Origin: Salvelinus alpinus
Taxonomy: Eukaryota; Chordata; Actinopteri; Salmoniformes; Salmonidae
NCBI RefSeq assembly: GCF_045679555.1
Contig: NC_092091.1
Location: 85,123,094 to 85,187,093 of the forward strand
Length of the DNA: 64,000 bases
Direction: 5' to 3'
A model generated the notes under the pieces. It was not told the origin of the DNA. It searched no databases and saw only the letters and a list, made by a program, of their open reading frames with translations. The position numbers and the translations under genes were made by a program. Positions 32,466 through 45,811 of the stretch are shown here, one piece after another (position 1 is the first letter of the stretch; the number at the start of each line of letters is the position of its first letter).

Positions 32466-32640
32466 GGTTCTGGCCCCGCTGCTTTGTGAATGTTGACCTG
32501 TGTAAAGGTCTTGCTCACATCGGCTACGGAGAGCGGGATCACACAGTCGTCTGGAACAGCTGGTGACCTCATGCATGCTTCAGTGTTGCTTGCCTCAAAG
32601 CGAGCATGAAATGCATTTTGCTCGTCCCCATGAAGTCAGA
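32466..32640 (-). mobile_element. CR1/Rex1-like LINE fragment (part 2)
   Basis: TCTGGCCCCGCTGCTTTGTG...CATCGGCTACGGAGAGC matches 45160-45240. The LINE sequence expected between parts 1 and 2 (about 1 kb of RT) is missing. Confidence 0.65.
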
Positions 32641-33160
32641 CATGTCCGTGGTAAGGACAACTTGGTTTATGATTTTCTTTCAAGGGTGAGCAGTCATGTG
32701 TTAGCCAGTGTGTGACCTTGGCACACATTTTAACTGCGTGTTTTTCCGTATTGAAGATGAGTTTTCTTTTAGTTGGGCTCGTCCAACTAAAAAAAAGAGA
32801 GTTACAGAAGAGAGTTACAGAAATGTACAAAGATTTTTCAATTTACCTCGGTTTTTCAAAAACTTTAGACTTTTAGGTAACTATAAGAAAGAAAAGTTAA
32901 GAACAGTTTATATATATAAACAAAAACAGTTTTTCTTATGAGAGACCGCAAGTCTCCCAACATTACTGGACAAAAACAAAGTGGACTGGGTTCAATTGAG
33001 TTCAACTCAAGAACTGCCGGTAAACCTGTCATGGCCCTGATCCAACCAGTTCCCATCACCATGACTGTCTGGGTGCATCCCCAATGGAGCCCTATTCCCT
33101 ATATAAGTCACTGTTTCTAGAAGTAGTGTACTATGGAGGGAATAGAGTGCAATTTTTGAC
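32641..33160. other. No gene seen; one short palindrome
   Basis: TTTTAGTTGG / CCAACTAAAA arms with a six-base spacer (about 32767-32792) form a perfect 10-bp stem. AT-rich remainder, nothing recognised. Confidence 0.4.
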
Positions 33161-33163
33161 ACA

Positions 33164-33271
33164 GACTCAGTTTACTTAACTTGACCCTGTTCCTGCTCCC
33201 TACTCACTCCTCCCTCTCAGTTTACTTAACTTGACCCTGTTCCTGCTCCCCACTCACTCCTCCCTCTCAGT
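33164..33271. repeat. 54-bp tandem duplication
   Basis: TCAGTTTACTTAACTTGACC...ACTCACTCCTCCCTC occurs twice, 54 bp apart. Confidence 0.85.
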
Positions 33272-33660
33272 TAAACAAATAGAGACGTCCGTTCACTATC
33301 AGTTCGTTGGTAAACACCACCATGAGTGTCCTCAGCTACGTGTCCAGAAATACATATTCAGGACTTCGTTATTCCTCCTCCTCAGACCCCTCCCCTTATT
33401 CTGCACCACTCCTTGGTCTGAACTGGTTTTGATCATGTGTGTCGTCCCAGTGATTGAGAAGTGAACAGGAGTTTTTTTAACCCATAGATCCTGATGAAAT
33501 GTGGGATGATTCATTAAGTGGGAAGCAATCGAGGAGGAGGAGTCAGGCTTGACTAGGTTAGTGTTGCAACATGACTAGGGGGGTGAATTCTGAATCAGCG
33601 TGGATTTAAGGTTAAGCAATATTCAGACCTCCAGTTCCATTAGCAAGCTGTGATTGTGAT

Positions 33661-33949
33661 ATGAAGATGCAGAAGTCTGTCTCTGTCGTTCCTCTGCTGT
33701 TGCTCCTCTGTCTGTCTGGGGTAGGGGTCACCAAAGGTCAAGGTGTAGAGGTCACTAAAGCTGTAGATTTCAAGACAGAATTCGAGGTCAAAACACCAGC
33801 AGACAGAAAAACAGATGGACAGACAGACTCTGAGCCGGACCTCTGGGCTGAGCTGAGAGCGCTGAGAGACATGGGGGTGGCACAGAGAGTGGAAAAGAGA
33901 GAGGCTGTCATGCAAAGTCAACTGGAGGACGTGAAGACACAGAAATCAG
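33661..33949 (+). CDS. C1q-like gene, first exon only
   Basis: ATG 33661 opens MKMQKSVSVVPLLLLLCLSG, a clear signal peptide (cleavage likely after the VTKGQ region), then a polar segment and LWAELRALRDMGVAQRVEKR...QSQLEDVKTQKS, a heptad-like coiled-coil stretch. It ends at donor GTAATAAG in phase 1. This N-terminal design is typical of short secreted fish C1q-like (C1q/TNF) proteins, whose globular C1q domain is on the next exon. I do not find that exon on either strand downstream, where only repeats lie to 37.4 kb. It may lie beyond the window, be displaced, or be lost. Confidence 0.6.
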
Positions 33950-34015
33950 GTAATAAGAGTTGCCACAATGCAAAAAAATGTAAATCTTACCTAGAGTTAT
34001 AATAACGTTAAAATG

Positions 34016-34185
34016 ACTTGTTTTGAGTCGGTCTCACTTTCCCAGAAAAAGTATTTACTTGTTTTGAGTCGGTCTCACTTACCCAGAAAACATATTTACT
34101 TGTTTTGAGTCGGTCTCACTTTCCCAGAAAGCGTATTTACTTGTTTTTAGTTCATTTTTCTTACCCAGAAAATCAAGTTGATTTG
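34016..34185. repeat. 41-bp tandem repeat
   Basis: About four copies of ACTTGTTTTGAGTCGGTCTC + ACTTTCCCAGAAAAAGTATTT in the intron after the C1q-like exon. Confidence 0.85.
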
Positions 34186-34369
34186 TTTTAAGATATTCTG
34201 ACCTGTTTCAAGCCTTGTTTATGTTAAAGTCAGCAACATGATCTGCCATTATTTGCCAGTGCACTAGACAATTTGTCTTGGTGAGACATCTTATTAATTT
34301 ATCTTACCCCACTTGTATCGAGAATTTAGGCTAAAATAAGCAAAATGATCTGCAAAATGATCACACATG

Positions 34370-34870
34370 AATCAAATCATGTATGCAGGTCATGTGTTGT
34401 TTTGAGGCAGCAGTAAAAACACACTGACAGGACAGTTCCTCTTATGGCCACAAGGTGGTAATCTGGTGTCACAGACGCAGGACTGAAGACTAGTCTTCAT
34501 TCTGAAATGACTCTGGTCTTCTTCAGAAGTAGTGCAGTAGTCTACAGGGTTCAGAACTCACCTTTTTAAACACTTCTTATCACTCATATCATGAGGTTTC
34601 ACATGTGTTTGGTTACATAGTGTCCAATGATATGAGTGATATCATGAGTGATAAAACAGCAAACATTAAGAGTGTTTACTTATCAGACCCACATATATAA
34701 TAAATATACTATAATATACTATATTCATATGCTTTTAGTACTCACACATGAATCATATCATGTATGCAGGTCATGTGTTGTTTTGAGCCAGCAGTAAAAA
34801 CACACTGACAGGACAGTTCCTCTTATAGCCACTAGGTGGTAAACTTGTGTCACAGACGCTTGACTAGAAC
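34370..34870 (-). repeat. Inverted duplication, right arm, plus a local direct copy
   Basis: 34593-34860 is the reverse complement of 11555-11832. Its outer part (CACACATGAATCA...GGTGTCACAGACGC) also occurs directly at about 34365-34490, so the segment was partly duplicated in place. Confidence 0.8.
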
Positions 34871-34989
34871 AAGGATTCCCAAACCTGGTCCTCGGGACCA
34901 AGGGGTGCGCTAGCCTATGCCTCCACCCAGGGGAGCAACTTTGGTTTTACATAACCTTAGAATGTTTTGGGGAATTGAAAGATAATTTC

Positions 34990-36172
34990 CTACATTTCCA
35001 CACAATCTAATATGACCCATGACCCTTCTAGCCGTCTCCAGAACAACAATCTAATATGACCCATGACCCTTCTAGCCGTCTCCAGAACAACAATCTAATA
35101 TGACCCATGACCCTTCTAGCCGTCTCTAGAACAACAATCTAATATGACCTATGACCCTTCTAACCGTCTCTAGAACAACAATCTAATATGACCCATGACC
35201 CTTCTAGCCGTCTCTAGAACAACAATCTAATATGACCCATGACCCTTCTAGCCGTCTCTAGAACAACAATCTAATATGACCCATGACCCTTCTAGCCGTC
35301 TCTAGAACAACAATCTAATATGACCCATGACCCTTCTAGCCGTCTCTAGAACAACAATCTAATGACCCATGACCCTTCTAGCCGTCTCTATATAGAACAA
35401 CAATCTACTATGACCCATGACCCTTCTAGCCATGTCTATATGGAACAACAATCTAATATGACCCATGACCCTTCTAGCCGTCTCTATATAGAACAACAAT
35501 CTAATATGACCTATGACCCTTCTAGCCGTCTCTATAACAACAATCTAATATGATCCATGACCCTTCTAGCCATGTCTATATGGAACAACAATCTAATATG
35601 ACCCATGACCCTTCTAGCCATGTCTATATAGAACAACAATCTAATATGACCCATGACCCTTCTAGCCGTCTCTATATAGAACAACAATCTAATATGACCC
35701 ATGACCCTTCTAGCCGTCTCTAGAACAACAATCTAATATGACCCATGACCCTTCTAGCCGTCTCTAGAACAACAATCTAATATGACCTATGACCCTTCTA
35801 GCCGTCTCTAGAACAACAATCTAATATGACCCATGACCCTTCTAGCCGTCTCTAGAACAACAATCTAATATGACCCATGACCCTTCTAGCCGTCTCTATA
35901 ACAACAATCTAATATGACCCATGACCCTTCTAGCCGTCTCTTTATAGAACAACAATCTAATATGACCTATGACCCTTCTAGCCGTCTCTAGAACAACAAT
36001 CTAATATGACCCATGACCCTTCTAGCCGTCTCTAGAACAACAATCTAATATGACCTATGACCCTTCTAGCCGTCTCTAGAACAACAATCTAATATGACCT
36101 ATGACCCTTCTAGCCGTCTCTATAACAACAATCTAATATGACCCATGACCCTTCTAGCCGTCTCTTTATAGA
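34990..36172. repeat. 44-bp minisatellite
   Basis: About 26 copies of ACAACAATCTAATATGACCC + ATGACCCTTCTAGCCGTCTC + TAGA. A longer variant has TATATAGA or TTTATAGA at the junction. Confidence 0.95.
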
Positions 36173-37957
<1,785 letters not shown>

Positions 37958-38989
37958 AGACCCCCACCAGTCTAGTACATAACTGAACTCACTCCCAGAC
38001 CCCCACCAGTCTAGTACATAACTGAACTCTCTCCCCAACCCCCACCAGTCTAGTACACAACTCAACTCTCTCCCTGACCCCCACAGTCTAGTACAAAACT
38101 GAACTCTCTCCCTGACCCCCACCAGTCTAGTACATAACTGAACTCTTTCCCCAACCCCCACCAGTCTAGTACATAACTCAACTCACTCCCAGACCCCCAC
38201 CAGTCTAGTACATAACTGAACTCTCTCCCCAACCCCCACCAGTCTAGTACATAACTCAACTCACTCCCAGACCCCCACCAGTCTAGTACATAACTCAACT
38301 CACTCCCAGACCCCCACCAGTCTAGTACATATCTCAACTCTCTCCCGAACCCCCACCAGTCTAGTACATAACTCAACTCACTCCCAGACCCCCACCAGTC
38401 TAGTACAAAACTGAACTCTCTCCCTGACCCCCACCAGTCTAGTACATAACTGAACTCTTTCCCTAACCCCCACCAGTCTAGTACATAACTCAACTCACTC
38501 CCAGACCCCCACCAGTCTAGTACATAACTCAACTCACTCCCAGACCCCCACCAGTCTAGTACATATCTCAACTCTCTCCCCAACCCCCACCAGTCTAGTA
38601 CATAACTCAACTCACTCCCAGACCCCCACCAGTCTAGTACATAACTGAACTCTCTCCCCAACCCCCACCAGTCTAGTACATAACTCAACTCACTCCCAGA
38701 CCCCCACCAGTCTAGTACATAACTCAACTCTCTCCCCAACCCCCATCAGTCTAGTACATAACTCAACTCACTCCCAGACCCCCACCAGTCTAGTACATAA
38801 CTCAACTCTCTCCCCAACCCCCACCAGTCTAGCTCATAACTCAACTCTCTCCCTGACCCCCACCAGTCTAGTACATAACTCAACTCTCTCCCCAACCCCC
38901 ACCAGTCTAGCTCATAACTCAACTCTCTCCCAGACCCCCACCAGTCTAGTACACAACTCAACTCTCTCCCTGACCCCCAACAGTCCAGT
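37958..38989. repeat. 39-bp minisatellite, block 1
   Basis: About 26 copies of TCTAGTACATAACTCAACTC + TCTCCCTGACCCCCACCAG. Blocks 2-4 lie at 39562-39753, 40132-40980 and 41895-42256. Long ORFs (YVLDWWGSGREL repeats on the - strand) reflect the period of 39. Confidence 0.95.
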
Positions 38990-39555
38990 GGTGTACTTAA
39001 GCAAAATTAATTTAAAGTACTACTTAAGTCGTTTTTTAGGGTATCTGTACTGTACCATGCATATTTTTGCCAACTTTTACTTCACTACCTTCCTAAAGTA
39101 CTTTTTACTCCATACATTTTTCCTGACAGCCAAAAGTATTCGTTACATTTTGAAAGGAAAATGGTCTAATTCACACACTTATCAAGAGAACATCTCTGGT
39201 CATCCCTGACCTCTGATCTGGCAGAACACAAACACTCACTAAACACAAATGCTTCGTTTGTAAATTATGGTTGAGTGTTGGAGCTTGCACCCGGCAATCC
39301 GTCAATTTAAAAAAAAAAAACTAGAGAATTGTGAGGTCTGGTTTGCTTAATATTAAGAATTTTAAATGGTTCATACTTTTACATTTGATACTTAAGTACA
39401 TTTGAACATATCCATTTACTTTTGATACTTAATAAGTATATTTAAAACCAAATACTTTTAGGGTTTTATTCAAGTAATATTTTACTGAGTCATTTTCTAT
39501 TAAGGTATCTATACTTTTACTCAAGTATGACAATTTAATACTTTTTCCACCGCTG
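38990..39555 (-). mobile_element. Non-autonomous element inserted in the minisatellite
   Basis: CAGTGGTGTACTTAAGCAAA at the left and CTTTTTCCACCGCTGCAC at the right are near-inverted ends. The interior has the TACTTTTACTCAAGTA type repeats common in salmonids. No ORF. A fragment of the same family lies at 24335-24520. Confidence 0.6.
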
Positions 39556-39561
39556 CACGAG

Positions 39562-39753
39562 TCTTAACTCAACTCTCTCCCTGACCCCCACCAGTCTAGT
39601 ATATAACTCAACTCTCTCCCTGACCCCCACCAGTCTAGTATATAACTCAACTCTCTCCCTGCCCCATCAGTCTAGAACATAACTTAACTCTCTCCCTGAC
39701 CCACACCAGTCTAGTACATAACTTAACTCTCTCCCTGACCCCCACCAGTCTAG
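39562..39753. repeat. 39-bp minisatellite, block 2
   Basis: About five units of the 39-bp repeat, ending in the target duplication TCTAG (39749-39753). Confidence 0.9.
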
Positions 39754-40131
39754 TGTCACGATCGTCTATGGGTGAGAGAGAGGACCAAGGCGCAGCGTGT
39801 GAAAAATACATCTTCTCTTTATTAGAAGAAGAACAACGAAACAAAACAACAAACAGACGAACGTGAAGCTATCAAAGAATAAGTGCAAACATGCAACATA
39901 GACACAGACAATTACCCACCAAACCCCAATGCCTATGACTGCCTTAAATATGGCTCTCAATCAGAGACAATGAACCACAGCTGCCTCTAATTGAGAACCA
40001 ATCTAGGCAGCCATAGACATAACTAGACAACTACACTAGACACTACAAAAACACATACATTCCCCATGTCACACCCTGACCTAACTAAAAAACATAAAGA
40101 AAACAAAGAATACTAAGGCCAGGGCATGACA
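39754..40131 (-). mobile_element. Solo LTR with TCTAG target duplication
   Basis: 378 bp, TGTCACGATCG at the left and GGCATGACA at the right. TCTAG flanks both sides (39749-39753 and 40132-40136). On the - strand it has CATATTTAAGG (TATA-like) and AATAAAG. A solo LTR forms by recombination between the two LTRs of a full element. Confidence 0.88.
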
Positions 40132-40980
40132 TCTAGTACATAACTTAACTCTCTCCCCGACCCCCATCAGTCTAGTACATAACTTAACTCTCTCCCTGAC
40201 CCCCATCAGTCTAGTACATAACTTAACTCTCTCACCGACCCCCACCAGTCTAGTACATAACTTAACTCTCTCCCTGACCCCCATCAGTCTAGTACATAAC
40301 TTAACTCTCTCACCGACCCCCACCAGTCTAGTACATAACTTAACTCTCTCCCTGACCCCCATCAGTCTAGTACATAACTTAACTCTCTCACCGACCCCCA
40401 CCAGTCTAGTACATTACTCAACTCTTTCCCCAACCCCCACCAGTCTAGTACATAACTTAACTATCTCCCCGACCCCCACCAGTCTAGTACATAACTCAAC
40501 TCTCTCCCTGACCCCCACCAGTCTAGTACATAACTTAACTCTTTCCCTGACCCCCACCAGTCTAGTACATAACTTAACTCTTTCCCTGACCCCCACCAGT
40601 CTAGTACATAACTCAACTCTCTCCCAGACCCCCAACAGTCTAGTACATAACTAAACTCTCTCCCTGACCCCCACCAGTCTAGTACATAACTCAACTCACT
40701 CCCTGACCCCCACCAGTCTAGTACATAACTCAACTCTCTCACTGACCCCCAGCAGTCTAGTACATAACTTAACTCTCTCCCTGACCCCCACCAGTCTAGT
40801 ATATAACTTAAGTCTTTCCCTGACCCCCACCAGTCTAGTACATACCTTAACTCTCTCCCTGACCCCCACCAGTCTAGTACATAACTCAATTCTCTCCCTG
40901 ACCCCCACCAGTCTAGTCAATAATTCAGCTCTCTCTCTGACCCCCACCAGTCTAGTACATAACTAAATTCTCTCTCCAAC
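40132..40980. repeat. 39-bp minisatellite, block 3
   Basis: About 22 units. CATCAGTCTAG and CACCAGTCTAG units alternate at 40140-40400, a local two-unit higher-order pattern. Confidence 0.95.
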
Positions 40981-41489
40981 ACAGTTTCCACCTTTTATTT
41001 ATGTTATTATCACCAGAGAAAGGATTGGAAACACCTAAACGTACATTAACACAGAAACATCACAATTCATCTCATATGACCTAGTAGTACTGTAGAGCTC
41101 TTTAACATCCACACAATATACACTACATTACATCCTCCATATAATTCATCTCATATGACCTAGTAGTACTGTAGAGCTCTTCAACATCCACACAATATAG
41201 CTGGGTCTCCCTGTTCTGTCCCTATGTGTCCACTGCCCTGCAGAGCCCCAACCCAACACATCCCACTCAGCTTTAGGATCTTAGTGAAACATTCATTATT
41301 GGTTTCAGGTATATTCGGTCAAGGCCAGAGTGACAACCCACAGGACAGCAGACCCCCAGGACAGGACTGAACAACCCAACAGCTATTGAAAACATGAAGT
41401 GGGCATGATTTAAATACAGACTCCTTCTGATGTACAGTATTCCATATAAGGCATCCAGACATTATTAAAGTTGTCCAATATACCCTTTT
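40981..41489. other. No gene seen; about 90-bp direct duplication
   Basis: AATTCATCTCATATGACCTAGTAGTACTGTAGAGCTCTT occurs at about 41070 and 41142. Upstream of SRCR unit B. Confidence 0.5.
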
Positions 41490-41784
41490 AGGAGGTGAAC
41501 TCAAGCAGTAGAAATTTAGGGGTGATATTATAGGACACACTATGTGAAGCTGCCCTTTGAGCAGTTTCCTGTGGAGTTTTTCAAAACAGATCAGTCTGCA
41601 GTATTTAGTTGCGTTCAACCACTGATCCACGATAAGTTGCTAAGAAGTTTGTCACACATCAAATACCTAATGAACAAACAAGAAAATATTCTTATAGCCT
41701 AGTAGTACTTTCCACTGTTCAGTCAATTCTTCATGACAGTAGACTTATCTCAGTATCTCATTGGAGCCCCAGACAGAGATGGAT
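41490..41784 (+). promoter_or_regulatory. 5' flank of SRCR unit B
   Basis: Aligns with 4765-5053 and keeps GCAGTTTCCTGTGGAG (41561-41576), an ETS-RUNX-like composite at a similar distance from the ATG. Conservation of this block while neighbouring bases changed is suggestive; factor binding is inference. Confidence 0.45.
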
Positions 41785-41827
41785 ATGATATCTGCAGTGA
41801 TATTGATGATTCTGTTCTGGAACACAG
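41785..41827 (+). CDS. SRCR gene unit B, exon 1 (signal peptide)
   Basis: MISAVILMILFWNT plus one G before donor GTAGGATG; phase 1. Same length and donor as exon 1 of unit A. Replacement differences from A keep hydrophobicity. It is the only signal-peptide exon I find for the SRCR exons at 48.6-52.9 kb, so those probably belong to one gene. Confidence 0.65.
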
Positions 41828-41833
41828 GTAGGA

Positions 41834-41898
41834 TGCCCTGCACTTAAGCTGGCTGTTGTCATAAGTGTACCGACGTCAGGCTTGCAGCCATAAGAAGT
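41834..41898. mobile_element. End fragment of the non-autonomous DNA element
   Basis: CCCTGCACTTAAGCTGGCTG...GTGTACCGACGTCAGGC matches the right end of 42257-43694. It starts 7 bases after the exon 1 donor. Confidence 0.7.
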
Positions 41899-42256
41899 TA
41901 ACTCTCTACCCGACCCCCACCAGTCTAGTATATAACTTAACTCTTTCCCTGACCCCCACCAGTCTAGTACATAACTTAACTCTTTCCCTGACCCCCACCA
42001 GTCTAGTACATAACTTAACTCTTTCCCTGACCCCCAACAGTCTAGTTCATAACTCAACTCTCTCCCTGACCCCCACCAGTCTAGTACATAACTCAACTCT
42101 CTCCCAGACCCCCAACAGTATAGTACATAACTAAACTCTCTCCCTGACCCCCACCAGTCTAGTACATAACTCAACTCACTCCCTGACCCCCACCAGTCTA
42201 GTACATAACTTAACTCTCTCACTGACCCCCACCAGTCTAGTACATAACTGAACTTT
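41895..42256. repeat. 39-bp minisatellite, block 4 (inside intron 1 of unit B)
   Basis: About nine units of the same 39-bp repeat as upstream blocks, but located downstream of exon 1B. It was presumably carried there by recombination or a DNA element. Confidence 0.95.
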
Positions 42257-43694
42257 TTATGGCTGCAGGGGCAGTATTGAGTAGCTCTGATTAAAGGTGC
42301 CCATTTCAAACGGCCTCGTACTCAATTCTTGCTCGTACAAAATGCATATTATTATTACTATTGGATAGAAAACACTCTCTAGTTTCTAAAACCGTTTGAA
42401 TTATATCTGTGAGTCAAACAGAACTCATTTGGCACAAACTTCCTGACCAGGAAGTGGAAAGTCTGAAATCGAGGCTCTGTTCTTCTTCCTGCCTATAAAT
42501 GGGCATGATACGTAAGAGTATACGTGCACTTCATAGATCTTCCCCTGGATGTCAAGAGGCTGTGAGAGAAGAAATTTAGTGTTTATCTTGGTCTGAAGTG
42601 GAATACAAGCTCTTTGTATGACGTGTCCCTCATTTCCGGTACTCTGGGGAGCGCGAGGTGGACAGTGGGATTGCCTTCTGTTTAGCTGCCGTTATAGGCG
42701 ACTACTATCTCCGGCTTTGAATTTATTTGATACATGTGACCATATCATCGTAAAGTATGTTTTTTCAATATAGTTTAATCAGATTATTGAAATTTTTTCG
42801 GGAGTTTTGCCGTGTTCCGTTCTCTGACTTTGTTGACGTTGGAGAGATCCGTGCCACTCGGCTAGTTGGCTAGTGCCCATGCTAAATGATGAGGGAAATT
42901 TGCCGTTCCAGATCCAAACAACAACTGTTCTGGACAAAGGACACCTTGTCCAACATTCTGACGGAAGATCACCAAAAGTAAGAAACATTTTATGATGCTA
43001 TTTCTAATATCTGTCGTGCATGTGAACTGGTCGTCGGCGCCCAAGTGTTTCTGGCTATTGTGGCTACGCTAATATAATGTTACATTTTGTTTTCGCTGTA
43101 AAACATTTAATAAATCGGAAATATTGTCTGGAATCACAAGATGCCTGTCTTTCAATTGCTGTACACTATGTCTTTTTCAGAAATGTTTTATGATGAGTAA
43201 TTAGGTATTTGACGTTGGTGTCTGTAAATATTATGGCTGCTTTCGGTGCAATTTCTGATTGTAGCTGAAATGTAAACTATGATTTATACCTGAAATATGC
43301 AAATTTTTCGAACAAAACATATGCTATACAATAAATATGTTATCAGACTGTCATCTGATGAAGTTGTTTCTTGGTTAGTGGCTATTTATATGTTTATTTG
43401 GTCGAGTTTGTGATAGCTACTGATGGAGTAAAAAAGTGGTGGAGTAAAAAAGTGGTGTCTTTTGCTAACGTGGTTAGCTAATAGATTTACATATTGTGTC
43501 TTCCCTGTAAAACATTTAAAAAATCGGACATGTTGGCTGGATTCACAAGATGTGTACCTTTCATATGCTGTATTGGACTTGTTAATGTGTGAAAGTTAAA
43601 TATTTAAAAAAATATATATTTTGAATTTCGCGCCCTGCACTTGAGCTGGATGTTGTCATAAGTGTACCGACGTCGGGCTGCAGCCCAAACAGGT
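42257..43694 (+). mobile_element. Non-autonomous DNA element, copy 3 (most complete)
   Basis: About 1.44 kb. Left end TTTTATGGCTGCAGGGGCAG and right end GGGCTGCAGCCCAAACAGG give short imperfect inverted termini around GGCTGCAG. No transposase. Interior shares blocks with 22425-23312 and 31619-32465. Confidence 0.65.
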
Positions 43695-43714
43695 TAACCA
43701 ACAGTGCAGTTCAA

Positions 43715-45245
43715 GAAGAAATAAATATTTAGCAAGTAGACTAAAATAAAAAGAAATAATAAAAAGTAACACAATAAGAATAAGAATAATGAGGCTATAT
43801 ACAGGGGGCACCGGTACTGAGTCAGTGTGCAGGGGTACAGGCTATTTGAGGTAATCTGTACATGTAGGTGATTTTATGAATTGTTCAGCAGTCTAACGGC
43901 TTAAAGGTAGAAGCTGTTGGGGAGCCTTTTGGTCCTAGACGTGGTGCCCCGGTACCGCTTGCCATGCGGTAGCAGAGAAAACAGTCTATAACTTGGTTGA
44001 CTGGAGTCTCTGACAATTTTATGGGCTTTCCTCTGACACCGCCTATTATATAGGTCCTGGATGGCAGGAAGCTTGGCACCAGTGATGTACTGGACCGTTC
44101 GCACTACCCCTGTAGCACCTTACGGTCAGATGCTGAGCAGTTGCCATACCAGGCGGGGATGCAACCAGTCAGGATGCTCTCGATGGTGCAGCTGTAGATC
44201 CTTTTTTCAGTCTCCTGAGGGAGAAAAGGTTTTGTCGTGCCCTCTTCACAACTGTCTTCGTATGTTTGGACCATGATAGTTCGTTGGTGATGTGGACACC
44301 AAGGAACTTGAAACTCTCAACCAGCTCCACTACAGCCCCGTTGATGAGAATGGGGGCCTGATCGACCTGCCTTTTCCTGTAGTCCACGATCAGCTCCTTT
44401 GTCTTGCTCACATTGAGGGAGAGGTTGTTGCCCTGGCACCACACGGCCAGGTCTCTGACATCCTCCCTATAGGCCATTTCATCGTTGTTGGTGATCAGGC
44501 CTACCACTGTTGTGTCGTCAGCAAACTTAATGATGGTGTTGGAGTCGTGTTTGGCCACGCAGTCATGGGTGAACAGGAAATACAGGAGAAGACATGAGTA
44601 CACACCCCTGAGGGGCCCCAGTATTGAGGATCAGCATGGAAGACGTGTTGTTGCCTACTCTTACCACCTGGGGGTGGTCCGTCAAGAATTCCTGGATCCA
44701 GTTTCAGAGGGAGGTGTTTAGTCCCAGAGTCCTTAGCTTTGTGATGAGCTTTGTGGGCACTATGGTGTTGAACGCTGAGCTGTAGTCGATGACCAGCATT
44801 CTCACAAAGATGTTCCTTTTGTCCAGGTGAGAAAGGGCGGTGTGGCATGCGATTGAGATTGTATCATCTGTGGATCTGTTGGGGCGGTATGCAAATTGGA
44901 GTGGGTCTACAGTGTCCAGGAGGATGCTGTTGATATGAGCCATGACCAGCCTTTCAAAGCACTTCATGGCTACCGACGTGAGTGCCACGGGGCGGTAATC
45001 ATTTTGGCAGGTTACCTTTGCTTCCTTTGGGCACATGGACTATGGTGGTCTGCTTGAAACATGTTGGTATTACAGACTCAGTCAGGGAGAAGTTTAACAT
45101 GTCAGTGAAGACACCTGACAGTTGGTCCGCACATGCTTTGAGTACACTTCCTGGTAATCTGTCTGGCCCAGCGGCTTTGTGAATTTTGACCTGTTTAAAG
45201 GTTTTGTTTACATCGGCTGCCGAGAGCATTATCACACAGTCATCT
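43715..45245 (-). mobile_element. CR1/Rex1-like LINE, 5'-truncated
   Basis: About 1.5 kb on the - strand covering RT motifs to the 3' UTR. Coding blocks are split by frameshifts. It is inserted in intron 1 of SRCR unit B. Confidence 0.8.
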
Positions 45246-45358
45246 TGTGACAGGTACTGAGATATGTTTTGATAATGTAAGGTATTGACATTTGCAGGGC
45301 TAGTAAAATAACATGCAACTGGAAGCAGACAGTAAAAATGTGTCTTAAAGTAGTACAA
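43901..45358 (-). pseudogene. CR1/Rex1-like LINE reverse transcriptase (broken)
   Basis: In - strand order: KIHKAAGPDRLPGSVLKACA (about 45150), [19 protein letters not shown] and [13 protein letters not shown] (44704-45036), [10 protein letters not shown], then [11 protein letters not shown] (catalytic motif, about 44530), WCQGNNLSLNVSKTKELIVD, and GAKLPAIQDLYNRRC near the C-terminus (about 44050). At least three frames are needed, so it is dead. Clade name is by motif resemblance only. Confidence 0.75.
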
Positions 45359-45800
45359 TGATGTGATCGCCTGTGAATGTACTTTACTGTAGCCTAACTG
45401 TCCATCTGTGGACAGGCACTAATGTCAGTTAAGTTGTGATGGTGTCATGCATCTGACTGTTGTATATTCAGTGTGTCAATGATTGATCGTAATATGCCTT
45501 TAATGGAAATGACTGAGAGTATATATTATATTTTATATTGGTCTTATGTTAGAGTAGGAGAAGGTGGGGAGGGTTTAGAAGTCGGTTACCCAATTCAACA
45601 GATCTGATGCTATATGTCAGGAAGAGAGAGCGAGAGGAGCAGAGAGAGAGGAGTAGAGAGGAGCAGAGAGAGGGAAGAGAGAGAGGAGTAGAGAAGAGCA
45701 GAGAGAGATGGGACAGAGAGGAGGGGAGGGGACAGAGCATAGCCGCAGGAAGTAGGGGTGCTGAGAGTGCTGAAGAACCCCCTGACAAATCTGAATAAAA
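45250..45800 (+). repeat. Intron 1 segment shared with unit A
   Basis: Aligns with about 5125-5760, including GCAGGGCTAGTAAAATAACA and the GA-rich tail (45620-45745), but with only one copy of the 62-bp GA unit. Confidence 0.8.
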
Positions 45801-45811
45801 AACTAATATAT

